From positions 1-31,918 of the forward strand of contig DAOUAK010000026.1 of the NCBI GenBank assembly GCA_034433695.1: a DNA stretch of 31,918 nucleotides. Reading direction: 5' to 3'. The DNA is from JASFBA01 sp034433695. Lineage in GTDB: Bacteria; Chloroflexota; Chloroflexia; DTKN01. Positions 1 to 8,722 of this stretch are shown here, piece after piece (positions within the stretch are counted from its first letter, which is position 1; every line of letters starts with the position of its first letter). A program made the position numbers and the translations under genes. The notes below the pieces were generated by a model. The model saw nothing but the letters and a program-made list of their open reading frames with translations. It searched no databases and had not been told where the DNA came from.

Positions 1-21
1 AGGCCCTGACCGGGGGAAACG

Positions 22-2061
22 ATGGCCATTGTCCTGGACCGGAGCATCTGCCGGGATGTCGAGACCTCTCTGAACCTGGAATGGTTGGTAACCAACGGAT
101 TGGGCGGCTATGCCTCCTCGACCATCGTGGGGGCCAACACCCGCCGCTACCATGGCCTCCTTGTGGCCGCCATCGCTTCCCCCAGGGAGCGCCTTGTCCT
201 CCTTTCCAAAGTGGATGAGGAAATCGAATCCGAAGGCGTATCCTACTACCTGGGCACCAACGAGTACACGCCGGCCACCCTCCACCCCTGCGGTTTTGTC
301 CATCTGGAAGAGTTCCGGCTGGAGGACGGCCTGCCGGTCTGGCTCTACCGCGGCGGGGAATGGGAACTGGAAAAGCGGGTCTGGATGGCCTATGGGCAGA
401 ACACCACCTACATCCGTTATGCCCTCCGCCGTGCCCCCGGCCCGGTGACGCTGACGCTGCGCCCTCTGGCCAACTACCGCAATTTTCATCGGGAAACCCG
501 GGGGCGGGTGGACTGGGATTTCCTGCACGTCGAAGCCGACGAACGCGGCTGCTGCATCTTACGCGCCTACGAGGGTGCACACCCCTACCTTTTGCGCGCC
601 GTCCCCCCGATGGAACACATCCCCACCGGGATCTGGTACTGGAACTTTTTGCACCGAAGAGAGCGGGAGCGGGGGCTGGATTATACCGAGGACCTCTACG
701 CCCCCGGCGTGTTGCGCTGCCGCCTGCACCCCGGCGAAAGCCAGACCTTGATCGCCAGCGCCGAGCCGGCCGACCGGATCGACCTGAACGCCGAACGTGC
801 CCTGGAACGCGAACGGGCCCGCCGACAGGCGCTCCTGGAGCATAGCGGCCTGGCTTCCGAACGGGAGGAAATCCGGCAACTCGTTCTGGCCGCCGACCAG
901 TTCATCGTCCACCGTCCCCCCACTGCCGCTGCCGCCCTGCCCTACGGCCTGTCCCCCGTGACCGTCATCGCCGGCTACCCCTGGTTCGGCGACTGGGGAC
1001 GCGATACCATGATCTCCCTGCCGGGACTTTTGCTCACCACCCGGCGCTATGAGGAGGCGGCCGGCCTTTTGCGCACCTATGCCCGCTATGTGGACCGGGG
1101 GATGCTTCCCAACCGCTTTCCCGAGGAGGGCGAAGTCCCTGAATACAACACCGTGGACGCCACCCTGCACTTTTTCGTCGCCCTCTGGTCCTACCTCCAG
1201 GCCACCGGAGACCTGGACCTGGCCGGCGAACTCTACCCGCTCCTGGCCGAAATCGTCCAATGGCATATCCGTGGCACCCGCTACGGCATCCAGGTGGACC
1301 CGTCCGACGGCCTGCTCCGGGCCGGCGTCCCGGGCGTGCAGTTGACCTGGATGGATGCCAAGGTGGAGGATTGGGTGGTCACACCTCGCCACGGCAAGCC
1401 GGTGGAGGTCAATGCCCTCTGGTACAATGCCCTGCGCATCTTGGACGAGGTGGGGCGAAAATTGGGGAGAAGGGCCGGCCGAAAGGAGGCCCGCGCCCTG
1501 GCCGAACGCATCGCCGAGACTTTCCCCCGACGCTTCTGGTATGCCCCCGGCGGCTACCTCTACGATGTTGTGGACGGACCTTCCGGCGACGACCCTTCCC
1601 TGCGTCCCAACCAGTTGCTGGCCCTTGCGCTTCCCTTTCCTCTCATCGCCGGGGAGCCGGCCCGCTCCATCCTGGAGGTCGTGGGGCGGGAACTCCTCAC
1701 TCCCTACGGACTGCGATCCCTTTCCCCGAAGGATCCGGCCTACCACGGGCGTTACGAGGGCGACCTCTGGCAACGCGACGCAGCCTACCACCAGGGTACC
1801 GTCTGGGCCTTCTGGATCGGCCCCTATTGTACGGCCCTGCGCCGCGTCTACGGTCCCACGGCCGAAACCCGCCGCCTGCTAGAAAGGCTTCTAGGCCACC
1901 TCCACCAGGCCGGCCTGGGCACCATCAGCGAGATCTTCGACGGCGACCCCCCATACACCCCTCGCGGCTGCATTGCCCAGGCCTGGAGCGTGGCCGAGGT
2001 GTTGCGGGCATGGGTCGAGAGTCGCGAGGAGGGTGCAACCCGGTCCTCCTCGATGCTTTAG
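22..2061 (+). CDS. Glycogen debranching enzyme (amylo-alpha-1,6-glucosidase family)
   Basis: Likely removes alpha-1,6 branch glucose from glycogen or related alpha-glucans in the cytoplasm. The 679-residue length matches bacterial and archaeal type debranching enzymes. The N-terminal third (about 10-270) is the beta-rich GDE N domain, starting with a conserved NGLGGYASST and RRYHGLL block. The remainder is the (alpha/alpha)6 catalytic domain: WFGDWGRDT near residue 320, NTVDATLHFF near 376, TWMDAKV near 444 and a C-terminal GTVWAFWIGPY block. The ATG follows a GGGGGAAA ribosome binding site. The gene upstream lies outside the window, so the operon is unknown. The gene converges on the glycosyltransferase gene and the two stops sit in an imperfect inverted repeat. 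The family is clear; exact substrate is inferred. Confidence 0.93.
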   Translation: MAIVLDRSICRDVETSLNLEWLVTNGLGGYASSTIVGANTRRYHGLLVAAIASPRERLVLLSKVDEEIESEGVSYYLGTNEYTPATLHPCGFVHLEEFRLEDGLPVWLYRGGEWELEKRVWMAYGQNTTYIRYALRRAPGPVTLTLRPLANYRNFHRETRGRVDWDFLHVEADERGCCILRAYEGAHPYLLRAVPPMEHIPTGIWYWNFLHRRERERGLDYTEDLYAPGVLRCRLHPGESQTLIASAEPADRIDLNAERALERERARRQALLEHSGLASEREEIRQLVLAADQFIVHRPPTAAAALPYGLSPVTVIAGYPWFGDWGRDTMISLPGLLLTTRRYEEAAGLLRTYARYVDRGMLPNRFPEEGEVPEYNTVDATLHFFVALWSYLQATGDLDLAGELYPLLAEIVQWHIRGTRYGIQVDPSDGLLRAGVPGVQLTWMDAKVEDWVVTPRHGKPVEVNALWYNALRILDEVGRKLGRRAGRKEARALAERIAETFPRRFWYAPGGYLYDVVDGPSGDDPSLRPNQLLALALPFPLIAGEPARSILEVVGRELLTPYGLRSLSPKDPAYHGRYEGDLWQRDAAYHQGTVWAFWIGPYCTALRRVYGPTAETRRLLERLLGHLHQAGLGTISEIFDGDPPYTPRGCIAQAWSVAEVLRAWVESREEGATRSSSML

Positions 2062-2125
2062 GGCCTATTCCGGAAACAGGCGTGGCAGGCTGGAATTTCC
2101 TTACGGGTTTTCGGATAGGTCCTTA
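2058..2125. terminator. Imperfect inverted repeat between convergent genes, possible bidirectional terminator
   Basis: Arm 2060-2077 (AGGGCCTATTCCGGAAAC) is largely complementary to 2106-2124 (GTTTTCGGATAGGTCCTTA), with about 28 bases between. The arms contain or touch the stop codons of both convergent genes. There is no T tract after either arm, so a classic Rho-independent terminator is not certain; a tiny element remnant is the alternative. Confidence 0.4.
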
Positions 2126-3322
2126 GCCCCGGCCCGACCCGATCGCTACCAGAACGCGCTCCAGCCGCTCGCAGTGCCGCTCCCAACTGTATTCCGCTAC
2201 CACCCGCTCACGGGCGCTCCGGCCCATGGCCCGGGCCCACTCCGGGGCATCCAGAAGGTCGGCGACGGCTGAGGCCAGGCCGGCCACATCTCCCTCTGCC
2301 ACCAGCAATCCATCCTGCCCGGGACGGACGATCCGATTCAAGGGCGCGACGGCTGTGGTCACCACCGGCAGACCCATCGCCATATACTCAAAGACCTTGA
2401 GCGGAGACCAGAAGAAGCCGGCCGTCCGCAGCGCCGGGTGGTAGCGGGTCTGAAAGGGAGCCACCCCCACCTCGGCCAGGGCCAGGTAAAGGGGTACGGT
2501 TTCATAGGGGACACCGCCGGTGAAGCGGAAACGCTTCTCCAGGACGACCTTCCGGCAGAGGGCTTCGGCGGCCGGCCGCTGCGGCCCATCGCCCACCAGC
2601 AAAAAGTACACCTCCGGCCGACGGGAAGCCAGTTCAAGCCCCGCCTGAACGAACTCCATTACCCCGTGCCAGGCCCGAAAGGTGCCCAGGAAGACGACCA
2701 CGCGGGCTTCCGGCGGCAGCCCCAGCCGGGCCCGGAGGGCTTCCACCTCACCGGCCCGCTCGCTTGCTATTTCCGGCCGGAAGCGCGCCGTGTTCGCCCC
2801 CCAGGGAATCTCGACCACCCGCTCCCGGGGAACTTCCGGCGGCACGGTTGTGTGCAGCGGGGTCACGATCCGCGTCGCCCAGAGGCACTGCCGGAGCGCC
2901 CAGCGCCGCATCGGGCTGCCCAGGAGGTCGTCCAGCCGCCGCTTGAAGACCTCCGGCGGGTCCACGATGAGGGCGTTCACTTCCAGTAAAGAAGGAAGGC
3001 CCAGACGGTGTGCCCAGTAGATGCCGCAGCCGGCAAAGTTATAGTACCGCTCCATCACCACATCCGGCCGGAAGGAGCGCACGAGCCGGCCCACCTGAAA
3101 GAGGCCCAGGAAGGAGAGCGGCTTGGGCCAGTCCAGATAGACCACGGGAAAGCCCTCGACGGTGGATTCCTTCGGAAAGGGGAGATGCCGTCCCCCCCGG
3201 GCGGCCACGACCTGCACCGTGTGTCCCAGGGCAACGAGCCCCCGGGCGACTTCCAAGGTGTGGACGGACCCCCCGAGGTTACCGGGAAGCGGGATGCCGG
3301 AGGCCAGGTAGAGGATGCGCAT
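2123..3322 (-). CDS. Family 4 glycosyltransferase (GT-B fold)
   Basis: Predicted to transfer a sugar from a nucleotide donor to a glycan or lipid acceptor at the cytoplasmic membrane face. About 399 residues, normal for GT4. The N-terminal Rossmann half opens with MRILYLASG and has the GG-SVHTLEVARGLVALGH motif. The C-terminal half has VVFLGTFRAWHG, FLLVGDGPQ, and the donor-site block SPLKVFEYMAMGLPVV with the E-x7-E type glutamates. I chose the ATG at 3322; a TTG twelve bases upstream is also in frame. It is the last gene of a leftward operon, 30 bases after the radical SAM gene. Substrate unknown. Confidence 0.88.
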   Translation of the reverse strand: MRILYLASGIPLPGNLGGSVHTLEVARGLVALGHTVQVVAARGGRHLPFPKESTVEGFPVVYLDWPKPLSFLGLFQVGRLVRSFRPDVVMERYYNFAGCGIYWAHRLGLPSLLEVNALIVDPPEVFKRRLDDLLGSPMRRWALRQCLWATRIVTPLHTTVPPEVPRERVVEIPWGANTARFRPEIASERAGEVEALRARLGLPPEARVVVFLGTFRAWHGVMEFVQAGLELASRRPEVYFLLVGDGPQRPAAEALCRKVVLEKRFRFTGGVPYETVPLYLALAEVGVAPFQTRYHPALRTAGFFWSPLKVFEYMAMGLPVVTTAVAPLNRIVRPGQDGLLVAEGDVAGLASAVADLLDAPEWARAMGRSARERVVAEYSWERHCERLERVLVAIGSGRG

Positions 3323-3352
3323 GGCCGGTTTCAAAACCTTCGGAGTAGGCGT

Positions 3353-4822
3353 TCAGCCGAAAAACTTCCGCCGAAAGGCCATGGCCCAGCGATCCAGGGT
3401 GGCGTTGCTCCGCACCAGGTCGTAGAGTTTGTTGGCCGCATAAAAAAGCGTCACCGCAGCCCAGCGGGCCGAAAGGAAGGCGTCCAGGACCCGCTCGACG
3501 AAAGGCGGCAACCGCCGGGCCAGACGATACAGCCGGGCCAGGAGGGGGAAGTAACGCCGGATAAAGATCACCCGGTTACGCTGGACCTTGTCCATCTTCA
3601 GGATGGTGTCGGTGGCATAGTCGGTCACGACGCGCTCGGTCAGCAGGCCCTTTTCCCGGCAGAGGTCGTATAGCCGGGTTCGAGGATACGGGTAAAAGAT
3701 ACTGACGCGGGTTACGTCGGCATGGACGACAGCGTTCAGTTTCACCGTATCCAGCATCTGCCGGACCGTCTCGTCGGGGAAGCCGACGATGTTGAAAGAA
3801 AAGGTCTTGAGTCCGGCCCGGTGGCACAGTTCAAAGGCGCGGACGATCTGCTCCCGGGAGATCTGACGGTTCAGAAGGCCGTTGCGCAGTTCCTCGTTGC
3901 CGCTTTCCAGCCCAAAGCGCACCTCATCGCAACCGGCCTCCCGTAGGAGTGCCACTACCTCCTCATCGGCCAGGTTGGGCCGCAGGTTACAGGCAAAGGG
4001 CCGGCCGATCTCCCGGGCATAGGCCCGGGCAAACTCCCGAAACCAGTCCCGCCGCATCGGCAGGATGTCGTCGTCGAAGACAAAGCGTCGGATAAAGGGG
4101 TAGTCGGAGAGCACCTTCCGCAGTTCGGCGATGACCAGGGGGACGCTGCGGAAGCGCACCGCCTTCCCCAGGCCGCGGTAGGCTTCCCGGAGGGCCTCGT
4201 TGCAGCAGTAGGTGCAGCGGTAGGGACAGCCCCGGGAGACCATCATCGTGGCCTCGCCCTGGCGCTCGTGATGCAGGTGAGGGTAATCGTAAAGGGCGCG
4301 GTCGGGGAAGGGCAGGGCATCGAGGTCCACCAGGGGGCGCAACGGGTTGCGCTCCACCGAGCCGTCCGGCCGCTTCCACCAGATGTTTCGGATGCCGGAG
4401 GGCGGCCGGCCGGCCTCCAGGGCCTCGACCAGTTCCGGGAGCGCTTCTTCTCCCTCGCCCACGCAGACGAGGTCCACCGGCGGCAGGGCCAGCGTCTCCT
4501 CGGGGACCAGGGTGGGATGGACACCTCCGGCGATGACCAGGGCCTGCGGCCACTCTTCCTTGATCCAGCCGCCCCATTCTCGCAGGAAGGGCACCATATT
4601 GGAGGTGATGGAAAAGCCGATGAGGAGCGGGCCGGCCGGGGGCAAAAGGGCCTCCAGCCGCCGAAGAAACTCCTCCCGGCCGGGCGGCCGGGTCGCATGG
4701 AGGAGGACCGCCTCATGGCCGGCCTCCTTCAGTACGGCCGAAAGGATGGCCAGGCCCGAATAGTAGTAGCCCTGCCAGGCCGCGCCTTCCAGTACGTCCG
4801 GATAAACGAAAACGACCCTCAA
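3353..4822 (-). CDS. B12-binding radical SAM protein
   Basis: A 489-residue radical SAM enzyme of the BchE-like class that combines an N-terminal cobalamin-binding type domain (about 1-140, with a GGVHPTLVPEE motif near 99-109) and a radical SAM barrel (about 190-400). The [4Fe-4S] cysteines are C199, C203 and C206 in RGCPYRCTYCC. The C-terminal part is helical and basic. These enzymes do methylations, cyclisations or rearrangements on lipids, pigments or sugars; the substrate here cannot be read from sequence. The start is TTG at 4822, overlapping the methyltransferase stop by four bases (TTGA), with GAGGAAA just upstream, so the two are translationally coupled. Confidence 0.88.
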   Translation of the reverse strand: MRVVFVYPDVLEGAAWQGYYYSGLAILSAVLKEAGHEAVLLHATRPPGREEFLRRLEALLPPAGPLLIGFSITSNMVPFLREWGGWIKEEWPQALVIAGGVHPTLVPEETLALPPVDLVCVGEGEEALPELVEALEAGRPPSGIRNIWWKRPDGSVERNPLRPLVDLDALPFPDRALYDYPHLHHERQGEATMMVSRGCPYRCTYCCNEALREAYRGLGKAVRFRSVPLVIAELRKVLSDYPFIRRFVFDDDILPMRRDWFREFARAYAREIGRPFACNLRPNLADEEVVALLREAGCDEVRFGLESGNEELRNGLLNRQISREQIVRAFELCHRAGLKTFSFNIVGFPDETVRQMLDTVKLNAVVHADVTRVSIFYPYPRTRLYDLCREKGLLTERVVTDYATDTILKMDKVQRNRVIFIRRYFPLLARLYRLARRLPPFVERVLDAFLSARWAAVTLFYAANKLYDLVRSNATLDRWAMAFRRKFFG

Positions 4823-5835
4823 TTTCCTCGCTCCAGAAGGAGAAAATAGGAGCCGGCCCGCAATCGGCCGAAGAAGAAAAAGTCCAGGCCCATCAGCCAG
4901 GTCAGCACCTGGCCGGCCCGATACAGGAGGCCGCGCCGGCCGGCCCGTTCCTGCCAGCGGACCCGGTCCTTCTCCCCCGCGCTACCGGGCGTGCTTCGGC
5001 GGAGGACAAGGGCCGGCAGGAGCACATGGTCCACGAAGGAGGTAACCACGCTATTCCAGAAGCGCACCTGCACCCGATGGAAGCCGGCCTCCTCCACCAG
5101 GGTACAGAGTTCGGCGAAGGTGGCGATGGCCTTGATGTGATCGGCCTTGCGTAGGGCGTCCGGATCGGGCACCTTCCTCCACCGGCGCAGGAGCCGGCCC
5201 AGAAGCCGCCAGAAGGAGATAATCGGCTGAAGGGAAGAAGGCTCGCGGGTGTTGGAATAGATGAGTAGCCGGCCGCCGGGCCGCAGGACGCGCCGGAGTT
5301 CGCCCAGCATGGCCTCGATGTCCGGACGCGAAAGGTGCTCCAGGACATCGATGGAAAACGCCTTGTCGAAGGAGCCCGAGGCAAAGGGGAGACGACGGGC
5401 ATCCCCCCGTACCAGGGCTACCTCCTCCAGGGCGGCATCGGCAAAGAGGGTGGCCGGGTCCAGGCCGACCATCAGCCCCACCGAGGCGCGGTTCCACAGA
5501 GCAAACTTCCCGTTGCCGCAGCCGCAGTCCAGGACACGCTCGTTCCCCTGGAAGCGCAACATCCGCCGAAGCATCCGCTGTCGCACCCCCGCCGCCAGGA
5601 GCGGCGGTCCCACCCGGCGGTAATCCAGGGCCTCGGCCATCTTCTCCTCCTCGGCGACGTAGCGGGAAGTATGGGCTAGAGTTCCGGCCGGCGGCAGGAG
5701 GTCCAGATAGTCCGGCCGGCGCACGTAGGTGGCCCCGCAGCGGAGGCAACGCAGGACTTCTCCTTCCGGACGAAGGAGACCCTCGTCCCGGCAGAGGGGA
5801 CAGCGGACGATTTCGAAAAGTTCCGGCGAAACCAT
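4819..5835 (-). CDS. Class I SAM-dependent methyltransferase with N-terminal zinc finger
   Basis: 338 residues. The N terminus has a Trm112-like zinc motif (C12-x2-C15 and C30-x2-C33). The methyltransferase core starts with the glycine-rich motif I VLDCGCGNGKFA near residues 101-112, followed by GLDPA, GDARRLPFASGSFD and DVLEHL, then the LRPGGRLLIYS motif. The C-terminal tail is hydrophobic and basic and may touch the membrane. It is the first gene of the leftward operon with the radical SAM and GT4 genes; GGAGG lies seven bases before the ATG. The set suggests methylation of a membrane-associated glycan or lipid, which is inference. Confidence 0.87.
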   Translation of the reverse strand: MVSPELFEIVRCPLCRDEGLLRPEGEVLRCLRCGATYVRRPDYLDLLPPAGTLAHTSRYVAEEEKMAEALDYRRVGPPLLAAGVRQRMLRRMLRFQGNERVLDCGCGNGKFALWNRASVGLMVGLDPATLFADAALEEVALVRGDARRLPFASGSFDKAFSIDVLEHLSRPDIEAMLGELRRVLRPGGRLLIYSNTREPSSLQPIISFWRLLGRLLRRWRKVPDPDALRKADHIKAIATFAELCTLVEEAGFHRVQVRFWNSVVTSFVDHVLLPALVLRRSTPGSAGEKDRVRWQERAGRRGLLYRAGQVLTWLMGLDFFFFGRLRAGSYFLLLERGN

Positions 5836-6028
5836 CGCCTACCTCCGGGCCGGCGTTCTACAGGAGTTTGCGGTAATCCTTATGGCTACCGGAGATGCCG
5901 TCGCGGCCCGGACCGTCGGCGGTATGCTCCATCGCGGCCACCCTATCGGCAGAAAGCCCGCCGGTCCGTGCTACGATAGGACCGTTTTGCAGGGCCAAAC
6001 CGTCGCCCCGCCGAATCTCCGCAGGACC
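5836..6028. other. Intergenic spacer between hppA and the methyltransferase operon
   Basis: No gene seen. It holds a small hairpin, CGGTCC at 5962-5967 and GGACCG at 5979-5984, followed by TTTT on the plus strand. No plus-strand gene reads into it, so a terminator role is doubtful. I could not find a convincing promoter for the methyltransferase operon here; it may be read through from hppA. Confidence 0.4.
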
Positions 6029-8497
6029 TTATTCAGGGTTGCCGCTGCCACCGGCTAGCCCTTCGGACGGCCAGGGGTGGGGGACCTCTTCAATCGGCCG
6101 AGGCTCGCGTTTGCTGAAGATGATTCCTCCCAGGAGGGCTATCAGGCAGGCCCCGGCAATGATATAACTGATCAGGCGGGTGGAGCCGCCGGTCGCCCGC
6201 ACGGTGATGATGAGGGGAGCGATGAGGAGCGAGACCAGGTTGACCACCTTGATCATCGGGTTCAGGGAGGGGCCGGCCGTATCTTTCAGCGGATCGCCCA
6301 CCGTGTCGCCGATGACGCCGGCCTTGTGCCGGTCCGATCCCTTACCCAGGCCGCGGGACGGGTCGACCGGCTCGGCCTCGATCTCCTTCTTAGCGTTGTC
6401 CCAGGCCCCGCCGGCGTTGGCCATAAAGACGGCCAGGAGTTGCCCCACGACGATGATGCCGGCTAGGAAGCCCCCCAGCGCCTTTTCTCCGATCATAAAG
6501 CCCACCACCACCGGCGTCAGGATGCCCAGCATGGCCACGACGATGAGTTCCCGCTGCGCCGCATCGGTGCAGATGCGGACCACCCGGCCGTACTCCGGCT
6601 TCACCCGGCCCTCCAGGACACCCGGCCGGCGGAACTGCTTGCGCACTTCCTCGATGATGAGCGCCGCCGCCCGTTCCACCGCCCGCAGGAGGACGGAACT
6701 GAACATGAAGGGAAGCGCCCCACCGATGAGGAGGCCGATAAAGACCACCGGGTCGGAGACATCAATGACCTTGAGGGCTTCGACCCCCCTTTTCGCCGCC
6801 TCCTTGCCGATGTCGGTGATGAAGGAGCCGAAAAGGGAGATGGCGGCGATCACCGCCGAAGCGATGGCGATGCCCTTGGTAATGGCCTTGGTCGTGTTGC
6901 CGACGCTATCCAACAGGGCCAGTGTCCTCTGCCCCTCGGAGTGGGCAAAGTCTTCCTTGGCCATTTCGGCGATGCCGCCGGCGTTATCGGCGATCGGGCC
7001 GAAGGCGTCCATCGCCAGGTTGTTGCCGGTATGCGAAAGCATCCCGATGCCGGCCAGGGCCACCGAGTAGAGGATGAAGGTGAACTCGTGGCCGGCCGGC
7101 GCGGCCCGGAAACTGCTCACAATCAGCCCGATGACCATCACACCGGCCGCACCGAAGATGCCGTTCTCGATGCGCCGCGTCTTTTTCCAGAGGTACAGCC
7201 CTGCCGCCACCGCCAGGACCGCCGCCCCACCGATGATCCAGGGGATGACCTCCGCCGGCCAGGTAACCAGGTAGATGGCGATCGCCAGGACGATGCTCAG
7301 CACGACGATCAGGATGGCCCAGACGGTGCTCTCGTAGCCCACCGCCAGGCCCGACAGGATCACCGTGGCCGGCCCGGTCCTGGAAGAACGCACCAGCCGG
7401 CGCACCGCCGCAGTGCCGCGCTGGGTAAAGGCAGCGGTGTACTTGTTGAAGCCGACGGCGAGCAGAATGCCGGCCGCCGTCGCCGCAAAGACGCGCAGGT
7501 CGCCCACGTAGAAATGGGCCAGCAGGAAGAATGAGGTGGTCGAGATGATCGAGGAGAGGTCGTAGGAAAGGTCCATGGCCCGGAAAGCATCCTCCTTGGT
7601 CGGCCACAGGGAGACGGCATAGGTGCCGATGATGCTGGAGAAGACACCGATGGCCCGTACCAGGAGGGGGAAGACGATCCACTTCAGGTTCTGGAAACCG
7701 GGAACCTCCATCACCGCCAGGCCCAGGATCATCGCCGAGACGATGGTCACCTCATAGGACTCGAAGACATCCTCGGCCATCCCCGAAAAGTCGCCCACGT
7801 TATCGCCCACGAGGTCGGCGATGGCGGCGGCGTTGCGGGGATCGTCCTCCGGGACCCCCGCCTCCACCTTGCCCACCAGGTCGGCTCCTACATCGGCGGC
7901 CTTGGTGTAGATGCCCCCGCCCACCCGCATGAACATCGCCAGGAGCGTCCCCCCGAAGCCAAAGCCCAGGAGGACCTCCGGCGCGTTCTTGCCGTAAAGG
8001 AGGAAAATGGTCGTCCCGCCCAGGAGGCCCAGACCGTCGGCCAGCATCCCGGCGATGGTCCCGGAGCGGTAGGCCACCCGTAGCGCCCCCCGGAAAGAGC
8101 CCAACCGGGCCTGGTTGGCCACCCGGACGTTTCCCCGGGTGCCGATGAAACGCAACCCGATCTGCCCGATGGCCAGCGAGCAACCGGCCCCCAGGAGAAG
8201 GGCCGCGCCGCGCCCCAGTGAGATTTCCCACGGTGCCCCGGCCAGGTGGGCGGTGAGAAAGAGGAGCGTGGCCAGGACAAAGGCCAGTGGAACCACCACC
8301 TCCATCTGCTTGTTCAGATAGGCCACCGCCCCCTGCCGGATGGCGTTGGAGATTTCCTGCATCTTCTCCGTGCCGGGGTCCTCCCGCAGCACCTCCCGAC
8401 CCAGCCGCCAGGCATAGACCAGTGCGGCCAGAGCCGTGCAAATGACAAGGAGCAGTCCGATCTGCTCAACCGAGGTTGCTCCTGCCAGACCCGCCAC
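6029..8497 (-). CDS. hppA: K+-independent membrane pyrophosphatase, copy 1
   Basis: Couples hydrolysis of pyrophosphate to ion (most likely proton) pumping across the cytoplasmic membrane. 822 residues with about 16 or more membrane segments. The active site is intact: GGGIYTKAADVGADLVGKVEAG and EDDPRN near 190-225, VGDNVGDFSGMAEDVFES after it, and GGAWDNAKK, DTVGDPLKDTAGPS near the C terminus. GNTTKAITKG near 530 has Lys and Thr at the positions that mark the K+-independent subfamily. The protein is about 100 residues longer than usual because of an extra hydrophobic segment around 395-470. Start is GTG at 8497 behind AGGAGGAG. The FESY glutamate does not by itself settle proton versus sodium. 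Confidence 0.95.
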   Translation of the reverse strand: MAGLAGATSVEQIGLLLVICTALAALVYAWRLGREVLREDPGTEKMQEISNAIRQGAVAYLNKQMEVVVPLAFVLATLLFLTAHLAGAPWEISLGRGAALLLGAGCSLAIGQIGLRFIGTRGNVRVANQARLGSFRGALRVAYRSGTIAGMLADGLGLLGGTTIFLLYGKNAPEVLLGFGFGGTLLAMFMRVGGGIYTKAADVGADLVGKVEAGVPEDDPRNAAAIADLVGDNVGDFSGMAEDVFESYEVTIVSAMILGLAVMEVPGFQNLKWIVFPLLVRAIGVFSSIIGTYAVSLWPTKEDAFRAMDLSYDLSSIISTTSFFLLAHFYVGDLRVFAATAAGILLAVGFNKYTAAFTQRGTAAVRRLVRSSRTGPATVILSGLAVGYESTVWAILIVVLSIVLAIAIYLVTWPAEVIPWIIGGAAVLAVAAGLYLWKKTRRIENGIFGAAGVMVIGLIVSSFRAAPAGHEFTFILYSVALAGIGMLSHTGNNLAMDAFGPIADNAGGIAEMAKEDFAHSEGQRTLALLDSVGNTTKAITKGIAIASAVIAAISLFGSFITDIGKEAAKRGVEALKVIDVSDPVVFIGLLIGGALPFMFSSVLLRAVERAAALIIEEVRKQFRRPGVLEGRVKPEYGRVVRICTDAAQRELIVVAMLGILTPVVVGFMIGEKALGGFLAGIIVVGQLLAVFMANAGGAWDNAKKEIEAEPVDPSRGLGKGSDRHKAGVIGDTVGDPLKDTAGPSLNPMIKVVNLVSLLIAPLIITVRATGGSTRLISYIIAGACLIALLGGIIFSKREPRPIEEVPHPWPSEGLAGGSGNPE

Positions 8498-8512
8498 TTT
8501 TCTCCTCCTGAT

Positions 8513-8541
8513 TTGCGTTTTTCGCGGAGTTGTGGTATAAT
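8513..8541 (+). promoter_or_regulatory. Sigma-70 promoter of tRNA-Val
   Basis: TTGCGT at 8513-8518, a 17-base spacer and TATAAT at 8536-8541 with an extended -10 (TGG directly before it). The tRNA begins nine bases later. It is divergent from the hppA copy 1 start. Confidence 0.85.
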
Positions 8542-8550
8542 TTTAATATC

Positions 8551-8622
8551 GGGCGACTAGCTCAGCGGGAGAGCGCTTCCTTCACACGGAAGAGGTCATT
8601 GGTTCAAATCCAATGTCGCCCA
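8551..8622 (+). tRNA. tRNA-Val (anticodon CAC)
   Basis: A 72-base cloverleaf: acceptor GGGCGAC paired with GTCGCCC, D arm GCTC/GAGC, anticodon stem CTTCC/GGAAG with loop TTCACAC giving anticodon CAC, T arm ATTGG/CCAAT around TTCAAAT, discriminator A. CCA is not fully encoded (the next bases are CCT). It reads GTG valine codons, which are frequent here. It lies between the two hppA genes on the opposite strand, with its own promoter and terminator. Confidence 0.96.
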
Positions 8623-8626
8623 CCTG

Positions 8627-8656
8627 GACGGTGTCGGCCCCGGCACCGTCTTTTTT
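8627..8656 (+). terminator. Rho-independent terminator of tRNA-Val
   Basis: Stem GACGGTG (8627-8633) with CACCGTC (8644-8650), extendable inward through a G-T pair, followed by six T at 8651-8656. Only the plus-strand direction has the T tract. Confidence 0.9.
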
Positions 8657-8722
8657 CTCGCCGAACCGTCTATCCCGCCTGCCTACCGCTGGGGTCGCCA
8701 GATTCGGTTGGGTCTCTACGGC

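Noticed and set aside
559..1791. 410-codon open frame antisense to the debranching enzyme
   Set aside because: Low-complexity Gly/Val/Gln-rich translation, no family motifs, fully inside a real gene; typical shadow frame in GC-rich DNA.
5962..5988. Hairpin CGGTCC/GGACCG followed by TTTT as terminator
   Set aside because: T tract is on the strand with no gene reading into it; six-base stem with 11-base loop is weak.
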